From positions 248,001 to 312,000 of the forward strand of contig NC_010505.1 in NCBI RefSeq assembly GCF_000019725.1: 64,000 nucleotides of DNA. Reading direction: 5' to 3'. The DNA is from Methylobacterium radiotolerans JCM 2831. Lineage in GTDB: Bacteria > Pseudomonadota > Alphaproteobacteria > Rhizobiales > Beijerinckiaceae. The notes beneath the pieces were generated by a model. That model was not told where the DNA came from. It made no database searches and was given only the letters and a program-made list of their open reading frames with translations. A program made the translations under genes and the position numbers. Below, in pieces: positions 17,668 through 27,285 of this stretch. How positions within the stretch are numbered: position 1 is the stretch's first letter; each line of letters begins with the position of its first letter.

Positions 17668-17700
17668 CCGGCGGCCGCGCGGGACGCGCGCGGCCGCCGG
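17668..17700 (+). promoter_or_regulatory. 14-bp perfect hairpin between genes 1 and 2 of the Nit1 cluster
   Basis: Arms at 17668-17681 (CCGGCGGCCGCGCG) and 17687-17700 are perfectly complementary around a 5-base loop (GGACG). It lies between the stop of the MSMEG_0572-like gene and the ribosome binding site of the nitrilase gene (GGAGG at 17707-17711). There is no T run. It could be a partial terminator or a 3' stabiliser that sets the first gene at a different level from the rest. Confidence 0.6.
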
Positions 17701-17719
17701 CTCAGCCGGAGGACCACCC

Positions 17720-18796
17720 ATGCCAGAGACGCAGATCGTGCGGGCTGCCGCGGTCCAGATCGCGCCGGACCTCGACCGCCCGGACGGCACCCTGGAGCGC
17801 GTGCTCAATGCGGTCGACGAGGCCGCCGCCAAGGGCGCGCGCTTCATGGTCTTCCCCGAGACCTTCCTGCCCTACTACCCCTACTTCTCATTCGTCCTTC
17901 CGCCCGCGCTCCAGGGGCCCGAGCATCTGCGACTCTACGAGCGCGCGGTCGCCGTGCCGGGCCCGGTGACGCAGGCGGTCTCGGCGGCCGCGCGGCGCCA
18001 CGGTGCGGTGATCGTGCTGGGCGTGAACGAGCGCGACCACGGCTCGCTCTACAACGCGCAGCTGATCTTCGACGCGGACGGCGCCCTGAAGCTCAAGCGC
18101 CGGAAGATCACACCGACCTACCACGAGCGCATGATCTGGGGTCAGGGCGACGGCGCCGGGCTCGCCGTGGTCGAGACGGCAGTCGGCCGCGTGGGGGCGC
18201 TGGCTTGTTGGGAGCACTACAATCCGCTCGCCCGCTACGCCCTCATGGCGCGCCACGAGGAGATCCACGCCGCTCAGTTCCCGGGCTCCCTGGTCGGCCA
18301 GATCTTCGCCGACCAGATGGAGGTGACGATCCGTCACCACGCCCTGGAGGCGGCCTGCTTCGTGGTCAACGCCACGGGTTGGCTCACCGACGAGCAGGTC
18401 GCGCAGGTCTGCCCGGACGAGCGCCTGCGCGGCGCCTGCCGGGGCGGCAACTGCACCGCCATCGTGTCGCCCGAGGGCAAGCACCTCGCTGATCCTCTCG
18501 GGCCGGGCGAGGGCATCCTGATCGCCGACATGGACCTCGCGCTGGTGACCAAGCGCAAGCGGATGATGGACTCGGTCGGCCACTACGCGCGGCCCGAACT
18601 CCTCAGCCTGCTCCACGACGACCGCCCGGCCGCCTCCGTGCAGCGGCCGGCCCGTTCGCAGCCCGCCCACCGGAGCCTCGACCATGAGCAGCAGCCCGCT
18701 TCCGACGAGTCGTCGCGCGTCCCCGCCGGTCCCGACGGGCCTCATCGGGATGCCGACGGAGCGCCTGATCAACGCGTTGCAATCCTACGGCGTTAG
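17720..18796 (+). CDS. Nit6803-type nitrilase (Nit1 subgroup of the nitrilase superfamily)
   Basis: This enzyme hydrolyses nitriles to carboxylic acids and ammonia; the physiological nitrile of the Nit1 group is unknown. The catalytic triad is visible: E47 in [13 protein letters not shown]129 in [12 protein letters not shown]163 in [11 protein letters not shown]; the assisting glutamate is E136. The domain ends near residue 300 with [12 protein letters not shown]. The remaining 55 or so residues (about 303-358) are proline/arginine-rich, resemble no family, and are read out of frame over the start of the radical SAM gene. The start is the ATG at 17720 behind GGAGG. The overlap with the next gene is 113 bp, the longest in the cluster. 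Confidence 0.93.
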   Translation: MPETQIVRAAAVQIAPDLDRPDGTLERVLNAVDEAAAKGARFMVFPETFLPYYPYFSFVLPPALQGPEHLRLYERAVAVPGPVTQAVSAAARRHGAVIVLGVNERDHGSLYNAQLIFDADGALKLKRRKITPTYHERMIWGQGDGAGLAVVETAVGRVGALACWEHYNPLARYALMARHEEIHAAQFPGSLVGQIFADQMEVTIRHHALEAACFVVNATGWLTDEQVAQVCPDERLRGACRGGNCTAIVSPEGKHLADPLGPGEGILIADMDLALVTKRKRMMDSVGHYARPELLSLLHDDRPAASVQRPARSQPAHRSLDHEQQPASDESSRVPAGPDGPHRDADGAPDQRVAILRR

Positions 18797-19853
18797 GCTC
18801 GCCGACAGCCGCGCCGGGGCGCCGAGCCGCCGCGGCGGCGCCGGGCCGTCGGATCACAAGGCGATGACCATCGCGGGCCGCACCGTGATGGTGCCGGTCC
18901 ATACCGAGGCCGCCTTCGACTCGCCCTTCCTCGTGCGCCCGCCGGACGCGGACGGGATCGCGGTGATCGAGCACGCGGGCGTCGTGGTCGGCCGCGTCAC
19001 CTTCCCGGGGCGCCCGCGCTTCTATGCCCTCTCCACCTTCGACGGCGTGCCCTACGCGAAGATCGCGGTGCTGCACGGGCGCGACGTCCTCGCCACGACG
19101 GTGCTGCAGACCTGCATCCGCTACCAGAGCCGCGCCAAGACCTGCCAATTCTGTTCGATCGGCCAGTCGCTGGCCGCCGGGCGGACCGTGGCGCGCAAGA
19201 CGCCCGAGCAGCTCGCCGAGGTCGCCCGCGCCGCCGTGCTGCTCGACGGCGTGAAGCACATGGTCATGACCACCGGCACGCCGAACGCCACCGACCGCGG
19301 CGCGGCGATCCTGTGCGAGAGCGCCTTCGCGGTGAAGGCCGCCGTCGACCTGCCGATCCAGGCCCAGTGCGAGCCGCCCGACGACGACCGCTGGTTCGAG
19401 CGGATGCGGGCGTCCGGCGTCGACGCGCTCGGCATGCACCTGGAGGCCGTCACGCCCGAGGTGCGGGCGCGGATCATGCCCGGCAAGGCGAGCGTGCCGC
19501 TGGAGCGCTACTTCGACGCCTTCGCGGCGGCCGTGCCGGTCTTCGGGCGCGGCCAGGTCTCCACCTACATCCTCGCCGGCCTCGGCGACGCGCCGGACGC
19601 GATCCTGGCGACGGCCGACCGTCTGATTGGGATGGGCGTCTACCCGTTCGTGGTGCCCTTCGTGCCGATCTCCGGCACGCCGCTGGAGAGCCATCCGGCC
19701 CCCGGGCCCGACTTCATGCACGCCGTCCTGAAGCCGCTCGCGGAGATGCTGGGCCGGGCGGACCTGCGCTCCGCCGACATCAAGGCCGGCTGCGGGCGGT
19801 GCGGCGCCTGCTCGGCGCTCTCCACCTACGAGCGCGCGGGCGGGGCGGCGTGA
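18684..19853 (+). CDS. MSMEG_0568-family radical SAM protein
   Basis: A 389-residue radical SAM enzyme of the Nit1 cluster. The first cysteine group is spaced C144-x9-C154-x2-C157 ([18 protein letters not shown]), not the canonical CxxxCxxC, as is usual for this family. A further C-x2-C-x2-C group lies at the C-terminus (GCGRCGACS, about 370-376) and could hold an auxiliary cluster. In between lie the usual TIM-barrel signals ([38 protein letters not shown]). The ATG at 18684 has GGAG upstream; a second ATG at 18750 is also possible. It ends in a TGATG overlap with the GNAT gene. The substrate and product are unknown. Confidence 0.9.
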   Translation: MSSSPLPTSRRASPPVPTGLIGMPTERLINALQSYGVRLADSRAGAPSRRGGAGPSDHKAMTIAGRTVMVPVHTEAAFDSPFLVRPPDADGIAVIEHAGVVVGRVTFPGRPRFYALSTFDGVPYAKIAVLHGRDVLATTVLQTCIRYQSRAKTCQFCSIGQSLAAGRTVARKTPEQLAEVARAAVLLDGVKHMVMTTGTPNATDRGAAILCESAFAVKAAVDLPIQAQCEPPDDDRWFERMRASGVDALGMHLEAVTPEVRARIMPGKASVPLERYFDAFAAAVPVFGRGQVSTYILAGLGDAPDAILATADRLIGMGVYPFVVPFVPISGTPLESHPAPGPDFMHAVLKPLAEMLGRADLRSADIKAGCGRCGACSALSTYERAGGAA

Positions 19854-20395
19854 TGTTCGACCCCGTGCCGCCGTACCGGCCCAGCCACTTCCGGGTGAAG
19901 TTCGCGGTCGCGCCCTGGGAGCGGCGCGCCTGCGCGGCCCTGCGCCGGCAGGTCTTCTGCGCGGAGCAGGGGATCTTCGCCGAGGACGATTGCGACGCGA
20001 TCGACGCGCACGCCCTCCCGATCTGCGCCCTCTCGACGCTCGGCGGCGACGCGGACGCCGTCGTCGGCACCGTGCGGATCCACGAGGACCGCGCGCGTCC
20101 GGGAACGTGGTGGGGCTCGCGCCTCGCCGTCGCCAAGCCCTTCCGCAGCGGCGCCGCCCTCGGGACCGGGCTCATCCGGGTCGCGGTGTCTTCGGCCCGC
20201 GCGCGGGGCTGCACCCGCTTCCTCGCGCACGTGCAGGAGGGCAACGTCGCGCTGTTCGAGGCCCTGCACTGGGAGAGCCTCGACGCCCTGGACCTGCACG
20301 GGCGGCCCCACCGCCTGATGGAGGCGGATCTCGCGGCCTACCCGCCGATGCACGATCCCGAGAACGGGCTCCTCACCTTCCGCAGGGTCGCGTGA
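19853..20395 (+). CDS. MSMEG_0567/Sll0786-type GNAT acyltransferase
   Basis: A 180-residue GNAT-fold acetyltransferase. It shows CAALRRQVFCAEQGIF early, then VVGTVRIHEDRARPGTWWGSRLAVAKPFRSGAALGTGLIRVAV with the acetyl-CoA pyrophosphate loop RSGAALG, and NVALFEALHWESLD at the end. In some organisms this domain is fused to the following AIR-synthase-like protein; here they are separate. The start at 19853 overlaps the preceding stop (TGATG), and its own stop overlaps the next GTG start (GTGA). The acyl acceptor is probably the cluster's unknown metabolite. Confidence 0.88.
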   Translation: MFDPVPPYRPSHFRVKFAVAPWERRACAALRRQVFCAEQGIFAEDDCDAIDAHALPICALSTLGGDADAVVGTVRIHEDRARPGTWWGSRLAVAKPFRSGAALGTGLIRVAVSSARARGCTRFLAHVQEGNVALFEALHWESLDALDLHGRPHRLMEADLAAYPPMHDPENGLLTFRRVA

Positions 20396-21387
20396 CCGCC
20401 GCGGTCGACACACGGGCGCTGGCCCGCCAGATCCGCGAGGCCCGCGGGGTCGGCCACAAGCGCGACATCGACGCGGTCGTGCGGCGGCTCGGTCTCGGAA
20501 GCCGGCACGCGGCCGTGCCGGTCGGCGATGACTGCGCGGCGATCCCCGACGGCGACGGGCACCTCCTGCTGGCCATCGAGGGCTTCCTCGACAGCTTCGT
20601 GGCGGACGACCCCTACTTCGCCGGCTACTGCGGGATCATGGTCAACCTGAGCGACGTCGCCGCCATGGGCGGCCGCCCGCTCGCCGTGGTCGACGCCCTC
20701 TGGAGCCCGGATGGAGCGGCCGCCGATCCGGTCCTGGCCGGCCTGTCCGATGCCGCCGCGCTCTACGGCGTCCCGGTGGTCGGCGGCCACACCAACACGC
20801 GCGCGGCCGCCGGCAACCTCGCGGTCGCGGTGCTCGGCCGGGCAGGGCCGCGCCTTCTGACGAGCTTCGACGCCGCGCCCGGCGACGACCTCGTCGCCGC
20901 CATCGACCTGCGCGGGCGCTTCCGCGACCCGCACCCGTACTGGGACGCCTCCACCGGCGCGCCGGGCGCGCGGCTGCGCGGTGACCTCGCGCTGCTGCCG
21001 GGCCTCGCCGAGGACGGCCTGGCCCACGCCGCGAAGGACATCAGCATGGCCGGCATCGTCGGCACGGCGCTGATGCTGCTCGAGTGCTCGGGGGTGGGCG
21101 GAGTCATCGACCTCGACGCGATCCCGCGTCCCGACCACGTCCCGCTGCCGCGCTGGGTGAACGCCTTCCCGAGCTTCGGCTACCTCGTGAGCGTCCGACC
21201 CGACCGCACGGCGGCCGTGGTGGCGCGCTTCGCCGCGCGCGGCATCGCGGCGGCGCAGATCGGGCGCCTCGACGGCAGCCGGGTCGCCCGGGTGCGCGAC
21301 CGGACGGGCGACGAGGCCGTCGTCTGGGACTTCGCTGCCGACGCGCTGACCGGCTGCGGCCGCGAAAGAGCGGAGGCCGTGCCGTGA
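20392..21387 (+). CDS. Sll0787-family AIR-synthase-like protein
   Basis: A 331-residue homologue of PurM/ThiL/HypE-type ATP-binding proteins. It has VPVGDDCAAIPDGDG near the N-terminus (nucleotide and metal site), NLSDVAAMGGRPLAVVDALW, VVGGHTN and DISMAGIVGTALMLLE. The family would phosphorylate or dehydrate an amide or acid group with ATP. That fits downstream processing of a nitrilase product, but the reaction is unproven. The start is taken as the GTG at 20392, because it gives a 4-base overlap with the preceding gene and the family sequence begins at once after it. Confidence 0.88.
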   Translation: MTAAVDTRALARQIREARGVGHKRDIDAVVRRLGLGSRHAAVPVGDDCAAIPDGDGHLLLAIEGFLDSFVADDPYFAGYCGIMVNLSDVAAMGGRPLAVVDALWSPDGAAADPVLAGLSDAAALYGVPVVGGHTNTRAAAGNLAVAVLGRAGPRLLTSFDAAPGDDLVAAIDLRGRFRDPHPYWDASTGAPGARLRGDLALLPGLAEDGLAHAAKDISMAGIVGTALMLLECSGVGGVIDLDAIPRPDHVPLPRWVNAFPSFGYLVSVRPDRTAAVVARFAARGIAAAQIGRLDGSRVARVRDRTGDEAVVWDFAADALTGCGRERAEAVP

Positions 21388-22598
21388 CGGGCCTGCGCGT
21401 CGCGATCCTGACCCATTCCACGAACCCGCGCGGCGGCGTCGCCCACAGCCTCGCGCTCGCCGAGGCCCTGTGCGCCCTCGGCCACGAGGCGGTGGTGCAC
21501 GCGCCCGACCCGGCGGGCCGCGGCTTCTACCGGGACGCGGCCTGTCCCACGGTGGCGGTGGCGGCCGAGCCGGTCGAGGGCGCGACGGTCGATCTCGTGC
21601 GGGCCCGCATCCACGACTACCTGCGCCACTTCGCGACGCCGGCCGCCTGCGACTTCGACGTCTTCCACGCCCATGACGGGATCGGCGGCAACGCCCTCGC
21701 GACGCTCAGGCACCGGCGCCTGATCCCGGGCTTCGTCCGCACCGTGCATCATGTCGACAGCTTCGCCGATCCCGTGCTCGCGTCGTGGCAGGACCGCGCG
21801 ATCCGCGAGGCCGATCGGCTGCTCTGTGTCAGCCGCCTCTGGGCCGACTGGATCCGGGACACGCTCGGCGCGGAGGCCGGGATCGTCGGCAACGGGGTCG
21901 ACCTGTCGGTCTACCGGCCCGCGCCGACCGGGGCGGACGCCGCGTTCCGGGACCGGTGGGGTCTCGGCGGGGGGCCCATTATCCTGAGCGTCGGCGGCTT
22001 CGAGGCGCGCAAGAACGCGCTCGGCATCGTCGGGGCCTTCGCGCGCCTGCGGGCGCGCCACCCCGGCGCGCAGCTCGTCGTCGCCGGCGGCGCGTCGCTC
22101 CTCGACCACGCCGCCTATCGCGACCGCTGCCGCGCGGCCCTGGCCGCCGCGGGCCTCGAGGTCGGTCGCGGCCTCGCGGTCGTCGCGACGGGCCCGGTCC
22201 CGCAGGCCGACATGCCGGCGCTCTACCGAGCCGCGGACCTGCTGGCCTTCCCGTCGTGGACGGAGGGGTTCGGCCTGTGCGTGCTTGAGGCCATGGCCTG
22301 CGGAACGCCCGCGATCGTCTCCGACCGCCCCCCCTTCACCGAGTACCTCGCGCCGACCGACGCGCTGTTCGTCGATCCCGCCGACCCGGACGCCATCGCG
22401 GACGCCATGGCGGCGGCGCTGGAGCCGCGGACCCGCGCCCGCCTGCGAGCGGCGGGGCTGGCGCGTGCGGCCACCCATTCCTGGCGCGCCTGCGCCGCGC
22501 GCCACCTCGACGCCTACGCCGGGTGCGCCCGCGGCGCGGCCGCTGGGCGCTCCCAGTCTCTCGCCGGTCCGGCAGCCCTCACGGAGTTGGAGCCATGA
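21384..22598 (+). CDS. MSMEG_0565-family glycosyltransferase
   Basis: A 404-residue GT-B family 4 glycosyltransferase of the Nit1 cluster. The N-terminal [35 protein letters not shown] and the C-terminal donor block [34 protein letters not shown] are characteristic. The middle strand VSRLWADWI and [11 protein letters not shown] agree. Cytoplasmic; it would glycosylate the pathway intermediate, which suggests a sugar-bearing final product. The GTG start at 21384 overlaps the previous stop by 4 bases, and its own stop overlaps the next ATG by 4 bases. Confidence 0.9.
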   Translation: MTGLRVAILTHSTNPRGGVAHSLALAEALCALGHEAVVHAPDPAGRGFYRDAACPTVAVAAEPVEGATVDLVRARIHDYLRHFATPAACDFDVFHAHDGIGGNALATLRHRRLIPGFVRTVHHVDSFADPVLASWQDRAIREADRLLCVSRLWADWIRDTLGAEAGIVGNGVDLSVYRPAPTGADAAFRDRWGLGGGPIILSVGGFEARKNALGIVGAFARLRARHPGAQLVVAGGASLLDHAAYRDRCRAALAAAGLEVGRGLAVVATGPVPQADMPALYRAADLLAFPSWTEGFGLCVLEAMACGTPAIVSDRPPFTEYLAPTDALFVDPADPDAIADAMAAALEPRTRARLRAAGLARAATHSWRACAARHLDAYAGCARGAAAGRSQSLAGPAALTELEP

Positions 22599-23863
22599 CG
22601 TCCACGACCCGTCACGTTCCCGTCGCCATCGTCGGCGGGGGGCAGGCTGGCCTCTCGGTCAGCTACCATCTCAAGCAGCGGGGCATCGCGCACCTCGTGT
22701 TCGAGAAGCACACGGCCGCGCATACCTGGGCGACGCAGCGCTGGGACACGTTCTGCCTCGTCACGCCGAACTGGCAGTGCGACTTGCCGGGCCACCGCTA
22801 CGATGGACCGGATCCGGACGGGTTCATGAGGAAGGATGAGATCGTCGCCTACCTCGAGGCCTTCGTCGCCAAGGTGAGGCCGCCGATCCGCGAGGGCGTG
22901 GCGGTCACGCGCGTGGCGCGGCGCGACGACGGTCTGTTCGCGGTCCAGACCTCGGAGGGCGACTACACCGCGGACGAGATCGTGGTGGCCTCCGGCGGCT
23001 ACCACACGCCGATCATCCCGCGCCTGGCCGAGAGGCTTCCGCCCGCGATCACCCAGATTCACTCCAACGCGTACCGCAATCCGGCGCAGCTGCCCGACGG
23101 CGCGGTCTTGGTCGTCGGCTCCGGGCAGTCCGGCGCGCAGATCGCCGAGGACCTGCATCTCGCCGGTCGGCAGGTGCACCTCGCCGTCGGCGACGCGCCC
23201 CGCTGCGCCCGATTCTACCGCGGCCGCGACGTCGTCGCGTGGCTCGCCGACATGGGCTACTACGAGAAGACCGTCGACGATCACCCGCTGCGCGACGGCG
23301 TCCGGGACAACACCAACCATTACGTGACTGGTCGCGACGGTGGCCGGGACATCGACCTGCGCCGCTTCGCCCTGGAGGGCATGGCGCTCCACGGCATTCT
23401 CGACGACTACGTCGACGGCGCGCTCCGCTTCCGCGACAACCTGCGGCGCTCGCTGGACCAAGCCGACCGGACCTACAACGGCATCAACGCGGCCATCGAC
23501 GCCTACATCGCCGAGGCCGGCATCGCGGCGCCTGTCCAGGCGCCCTACAGCCCGGTCTGGGAGCCGGGCGAGCCCGTCACAGCGCTTCCCCTCGAGGGAT
23601 CCGGCATCACCAGCATCGTCTGGTGCATCGGCTTCGCGCCGGATTTCCGGTGGCTCGACGCGTCCGTGTTCAACGGCGCCGGGCGGCCGAAGCACCGGCG
23701 CGGCGTCACGCAAGAGGCGGGCATCTCCTTCGTCGGCCTGCCCTGGCTGAACACCTGGGGTTCGGGGCGCTTCGGCGCGGTCGGCCGGGACGCCGAGTAC
23801 ATCGTGCAGGTGATCCAGGCGCGTCTCGGCGCCGGCGCGGTCGGTCTGAAGCGGGCGGTGTGA
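22595..23863 (+). CDS. MSMEG_0569-family flavin-dependent oxidoreductase
   Basis: A 422-residue FAD/NAD(P)H protein of the class B flavin-monooxygenase type. The FAD-binding motif VGGGQAGLS is at the N-terminus and the NADPH-binding [11 protein letters not shown] lies near residue 170. It ends with [19 protein letters not shown]. It is the last gene of the cluster here. The small MSMEG_0570-family gene often found with these genes is absent between this stop and the DUF3617 gene 214 bp downstream. ATG at 22595 in ATGA overlap with the glycosyltransferase stop. Confidence 0.9.
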   Translation: MTSTTRHVPVAIVGGGQAGLSVSYHLKQRGIAHLVFEKHTAAHTWATQRWDTFCLVTPNWQCDLPGHRYDGPDPDGFMRKDEIVAYLEAFVAKVRPPIREGVAVTRVARRDDGLFAVQTSEGDYTADEIVVASGGYHTPIIPRLAERLPPAITQIHSNAYRNPAQLPDGAVLVVGSGQSGAQIAEDLHLAGRQVHLAVGDAPRCARFYRGRDVVAWLADMGYYEKTVDDHPLRDGVRDNTNHYVTGRDGGRDIDLRRFALEGMALHGILDDYVDGALRFRDNLRRSLDQADRTYNGINAAIDAYIAEAGIAAPVQAPYSPVWEPGEPVTALPLEGSGITSIVWCIGFAPDFRWLDASVFNGAGRPKHRRGVTQEAGISFVGLPWLNTWGSGRFGAVGRDAEYIVQVIQARLGAGAVGLKRAV

Positions 23864-24077
23864 GCCGGGTTCTCGCCGGGGCAAAGTTGCGCCGGCGCGC
23901 GTCGCAGATATTGCGGCTATTCGGGCCGGACATGCGGGGTATCTGCAGCACCGAAGCGCCGTTGGGATCCAGTGTTCGGCGTCGTACCTCGTTCAGATCC
24001 CGGCTTGTTCGCCTGTATCGCATCGGTTAGCCAAGCGCCGTTGCGGCGTCTGAGCCGCGTAGACCCAGGAATTATCC

Positions 24078-24575
24078 ATGCGAGGACGTATCGTCGGTGT
24101 CGGGATCGCGACGGCTCTATCGGTGATGACCGGCGCGGCATCCGCCGAAACGTTGCCGGCACGCAAGGCCGGCTTGTGGGAGAGCAAGACCACCTCGGCC
24201 GACGGCAACACGACGGCGCGCCAATGCATCGATGAGAAGACCGATCAGATCGCGCAGGCCGCGTTCGGCGGTGGGCAGAACTGCTCGAAGCGCACCATCG
24301 TGAAGACGAGCACCGGCTACAAGGGCGAGACGGAGTGCAAGCTCGGCCCGATCTCGGCCGCGGGCAACACCGTCATCACCGGTGACTTCAACAGCAAGAT
24401 CCACATGGAGGTGGATACGACGCTGACGGGCCTGCCGAACGCCAAGGAGCTCATGCGGCGCCAGATGGTCATCGACGCCACCTATATCGGTCCCTGTGAG
24501 ACTGGACAGAGCCCCGGCGACATCATCCTGCCCGACGGCAAGATCGTGAAGATGCCCCAGCCGGCGCCCCGATAG
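24078..24575 (+). CDS. DUF3617 periplasmic protein
   Basis: A 165-residue protein with a signal peptide (VGIATALSVMTGAASA, cleavage near residue 22) followed by LPARKAGLWESKTT and four cysteines in the mature part (QCIDE, QNCSKR, TECKLG, GPCETG). This is the pattern of DUF3617 proteins common in alphaproteobacteria. The cysteines probably form disulfides in the periplasm. Its role is unknown. The start is preceded by CCAGGA. Monocistronic. Confidence 0.85.
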   Translation: MRGRIVGVGIATALSVMTGAASAETLPARKAGLWESKTTSADGNTTARQCIDEKTDQIAQAAFGGGQNCSKRTIVKTSTGYKGETECKLGPISAAGNTVITGDFNSKIHMEVDTTLTGLPNAKELMRRQMVIDATYIGPCETGQSPGDIILPDGKIVKMPQPAPR

Positions 24576-24834
24576 GCGTCTCGACAGGCTCGTCGGGCGC
24601 GGGAGAGGCTGCCGGAGCTCCGCACACGCCATACGCGCGTCGCACCCCGTCCTAATCTCTGCGGCGCGCGCCACGGCGTCCGAGCGGCTCCGATCCGCGG
24701 CGAGGATCCATGCCGCGAGGCCGGCGCCGGCCCACGCCGGCGAGCAAGCTCAATTTATGGGATATTAAATACATTCGGCTAATCGTGCGCCCTGCAGCCG
24801 CAGAATTGTTCTATTCGGCTGCCGCGAGGCCGCC

Positions 24835-26523
24835 GTGTCGCTACAGAGTGTCTCAATTCGCACAAAGCTCGTGGTCGCATTCTCGATTCTGACCGTCTTC
24901 GTGGTCGGACTCGGCATGCTCGGGCTCATGAGTACGCGCAAGCTCCGCGAGCAGGCGGTCGAGATCGATACGAACTGGATGCCGAGCATCCGCGCGCTGG
25001 GCGAGATCGACACGCTCACCGCACGCAGCAGCGGTCTCCTGCTGCGACACACACAGGCGACCGATCCGGCGCTGCTGGCCACCATCGAGAAGGACATGGA
25101 CAGCTTCGATCGGAAGCTGGCCGACCGGATCGCCGTCTACAAGGGGCTGATCAGCTCCCCCGACGAGTGGACGCTCTTCGATGCGTTCAACCAGGAGTCC
25201 CAGACCTTCAAGACGGTGCGCAACGACGTCGTCGACCTGTCGCGGGCGGGGAAGAAGGCCGAGGCCTATCAGCTCTACGAGACAAAGGGACTGATCCCGC
25301 GTCGCGCCGCGTCCAAGGCCCTGGAGAAGCTGATCGCCATCAACAACGCCGGCGCCGACGCCGCGCAGGCTCAGAGCACCGCGATCTTCAACGAGACCTG
25401 GACGCTGAGCCTCGTCGCCATCGGTCTCGCCGTGGCTGTCTCGGTGCTGTCGGGCGTGATCATCGTCCTCGGCGTCACCCGCGGCATCGCCTCGGTGGTG
25501 CGGCCGATGCAGGCGCTGATCGCCGGCGACCTGTCGGCCGAGATCCCGTACCAGGGCGAGAAGACCGAGATCGGCACCATCGCGTCCGCCGTCGCGGTGT
25601 TCAAGCAGGGGCTCGTCCAGATGAAGGCGCTGGAGGCCGAGACCGCCCAGGCGCGCCTCGCCGCCGAAGAGCAGCGCCGGATCGGCATGCGCCAGATGGC
25701 CGACAGCTTCGAGGCCGCGGTTGGCGGCATCGTCGGGCAAGTCTCCGCCTCCGCGACGGAGCTGCAGGCCACCGCCGGCTCCATGTCGGCCATGGCGGGG
25801 CAGACCTCGGCGCAGTCCGGTGCGGTCGCGGCCGCCGCCGAGGAGGCGGCCTCGAATGTGAGCACCGTCGCGGCGGCCGCCGAGGAACTCGGCGCATCGG
25901 TCCAGGAGATCGGACGTCAGGTCCAGGGCTCGGCCGAGCTGGCCCGCTCCGCCGCCGGCGAGGCGGACGAGACCGGGGCCCTCGTGCAGGAACTCAGCAC
26001 CGCCGTCGCCAAGATCGGCGACGTGGTCGGCCTGATCTCCTCGATCGCCGGTCAGACCAACCTCCTGGCGCTGAACGCCACGATCGAGGCCGCCCGCGCG
26101 GGCGCGGCGGGCCGCGGCTTCGCGGTGGTGGCCTCGGAGGTGAAGGCCCTCGCGGAGCAGACGGCCCGGGCGACCGGGGAGATCTCCACCCAGATCGGCC
26201 GGATCCAGGGCGTCACCGGGCAGGCGGTCTCCGCCATCGGGACGATCACCGGGCGCATCCGCGAGATCAACGGCGTCGCCACCTCGATCGCGGCCGCCGT
26301 CGAGGAGCAGGGTGCGGCGACGCAGGAGATCGTCCGCAACGTCACCCAGGCCGCGCAGGGCACGGGCGAGGTGACGAGCAACATCGCCGGCGTGGCCGGT
26401 GCCGCCGAGGAGACCGGCGCCGCGGCGAGCCAGGTTCTGGGCGCCGCCTCCGAGCTGTCTCGCCAGTCCGAACACCTGTCGGCCGAGGTCGGACGGTTCC
26501 TCGCCACCGTGCGCGCGGCCTGA
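24835..26523 (+). CDS. Methyl-accepting chemotaxis protein
   Basis: A 562-residue chemoreceptor. Membrane helix 1 is at about 12-31 and helix 2 at about 188-212. The ligand region between them is a helical, four-helix-bundle type (residues about 32-185). A HAMP linker follows at about 213-265, then the long cytoplasmic signalling coiled coil. The signalling hairpin tip with [40 protein letters not shown] starts at about residue 404. The GTG at 24835 is the start that puts the first helix at the N-terminus. An AT-rich stretch at about 24755-24785 upstream is the likely promoter. No CheA/CheW genes are adjacent. Confidence 0.93.
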   Translation: MSLQSVSIRTKLVVAFSILTVFVVGLGMLGLMSTRKLREQAVEIDTNWMPSIRALGEIDTLTARSSGLLLRHTQATDPALLATIEKDMDSFDRKLADRIAVYKGLISSPDEWTLFDAFNQESQTFKTVRNDVVDLSRAGKKAEAYQLYETKGLIPRRAASKALEKLIAINNAGADAAQAQSTAIFNETWTLSLVAIGLAVAVSVLSGVIIVLGVTRGIASVVRPMQALIAGDLSAEIPYQGEKTEIGTIASAVAVFKQGLVQMKALEAETAQARLAAEEQRRIGMRQMADSFEAAVGGIVGQVSASATELQATAGSMSAMAGQTSAQSGAVAAAAEEAASNVSTVAAAAEELGASVQEIGRQVQGSAELARSAAGEADETGALVQELSTAVAKIGDVVGLISSIAGQTNLLALNATIEAARAGAAGRGFAVVASEVKALAEQTARATGEISTQIGRIQGVTGQAVSAIGTITGRIREINGVATSIAAAVEEQGAATQEIVRNVTQAAQGTGEVTSNIAGVAGAAEETGAAASQVLGAASELSRQSEHLSAEVGRFLATVRAA

Positions 26524-26652
26524 CGCGCCGCGCGACGAGGGCAGCGCTCGATAGTCAATCGCCGGGGTGTGCCGCAGCACCTCGGCGGGGAAAGCTTGAG
26601 CTTACATCAGGGTCATACCGCGAACACAGTCGCGGACCTGATGGAGACTTCG

Positions 26653-26769
26653 ATGACCCGCGTTGCCCGCTTCACCCTCGCCGCTGCCGCTGCCGCCGCC
26701 ACCGTCGCGGTTCTCGCCGGCACCTACGTCGAGATCCTGGACCGCGCCCTCCCGATGCACTTCGTCTGA
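26653..26769 (+). CDS. Small single-helix membrane or exported protein (38 residues)
   Basis: ATG at 26653 with GGAG seven bases upstream opens a 38-codon frame: a basic start, then an alanine/valine stretch (FTLAAAAAAATVAVLAGTYVEIL) and the end LPMHFV. The hydrophobic stretch fits one membrane helix or an uncleaved signal. An ATG four codons earlier (26641) is a weaker alternative. It is first in a run of very small genes. No family recognised. Confidence 0.5.
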   Translation: MTRVARFTLAAAAAAATVAVLAGTYVEILDRALPMHFV

Positions 26770-26795
26770 GACGGCGGGTGCGAAGCGGATGAAGA

Positions 26796-26842
26796 CCGCA
26801 TCCCGGGACGCCGCCGTTCGGCGACGGCGCCCCGGGATGCGG
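26796..26842 (+). promoter_or_regulatory. Long hairpin next to a ribosome binding site
   Basis: CCGCATCCCGGG (26796-26807) and CCCGGGATGCGG (26831-26842) are perfect 12-bp arms, and the 23 bases between them pair further (CGCCG with CGGCG, mismatches aside). The right arm ends exactly at the GGAGGGAGG ribosome binding site of the 62-residue gene at 26857. It could be a terminator for the previous small gene or a structure controlling translation of the next one. Confidence 0.55.
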
Positions 26843-26856
26843 GAGGGAGGTGGCCG

Positions 26857-27045
26857 ATGAATCGATTCCTGACTTCCGTCGTCGACGGCGCCGAGTGGGT
26901 CGCCGACACTCTCGACGACATCCTCGTCGAGGCCGCCCTCGGTTTCGGCGCGGCCGTGCCGCTGATTGTCGACCCGTCCGGCGATCCGCCCGCGAGCTCG
27001 AATACCGGCACGCCCGAGACCGGCGCAAATGCGATCCGAGCGTGA
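26857..27045 (+). CDS. Small hypothetical protein (62 residues)
   Basis: An acidic 62-residue protein (MNRFLTSVVDGAEWVADTLDDIL...) with an amphipathic or weakly hydrophobic first half and a polar, proline/threonine-rich tail (PSGDPPASSNTGTPETGAN). The strong ribosome binding site AGGGAGG six bases before the ATG is the main reason to believe it. No known family, no signal peptide. It is preceded by the hairpin at 26796-26842. Confidence 0.5.
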   Translation: MNRFLTSVVDGAEWVADTLDDILVEAALGFGAAVPLIVDPSGDPPASSNTGTPETGANAIRA

Positions 27046-27051
27046 GCGCGC

Positions 27052-27210
27052 CTAGCGCTTCTGCGTGTTCGGTGCCGACTGGTCGGTCTGCGGCTCCATC
27101 TTAGTGGAGTCGGGCTTGGTCGGCGTGCTGTTCTGGGCCTGCTTGTCATCGCAGCAAGCGAGACTGAGCAGCAGTAGCCCGGCGAGCGCGATGCGCGTTC
27201 CTACCGTCAT
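27052..27210 (-). CDS. Small lipoprotein (52 residues)
   Basis: A 52-codon frame on the minus strand starting at 27210 with GGGAGG upstream. The protein has a typical lipoprotein signal (IALAGLLLLSLAC) with the lipobox cysteine at residue 19, then CDDKQAQNSTPTKPDSTKMEPQTDQSAPNTQKR. The mature part is 34 very polar residues, so it is a short tethered tail in the membrane or periplasm. No known family. It is converging on the 62-residue gene. Confidence 0.65.
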   Translation of the reverse strand: MTVGTRIALAGLLLLSLACCDDKQAQNSTPTKPDSTKMEPQTDQSAPNTQKR

Positions 27211-27285
27211 GGATCCTCCCTGCGGCGTGTGAGCGGCGCCCGTCCGCGGGCGGGACAGCGCCGCTCGCGCCGTGACGCGGTCCCG

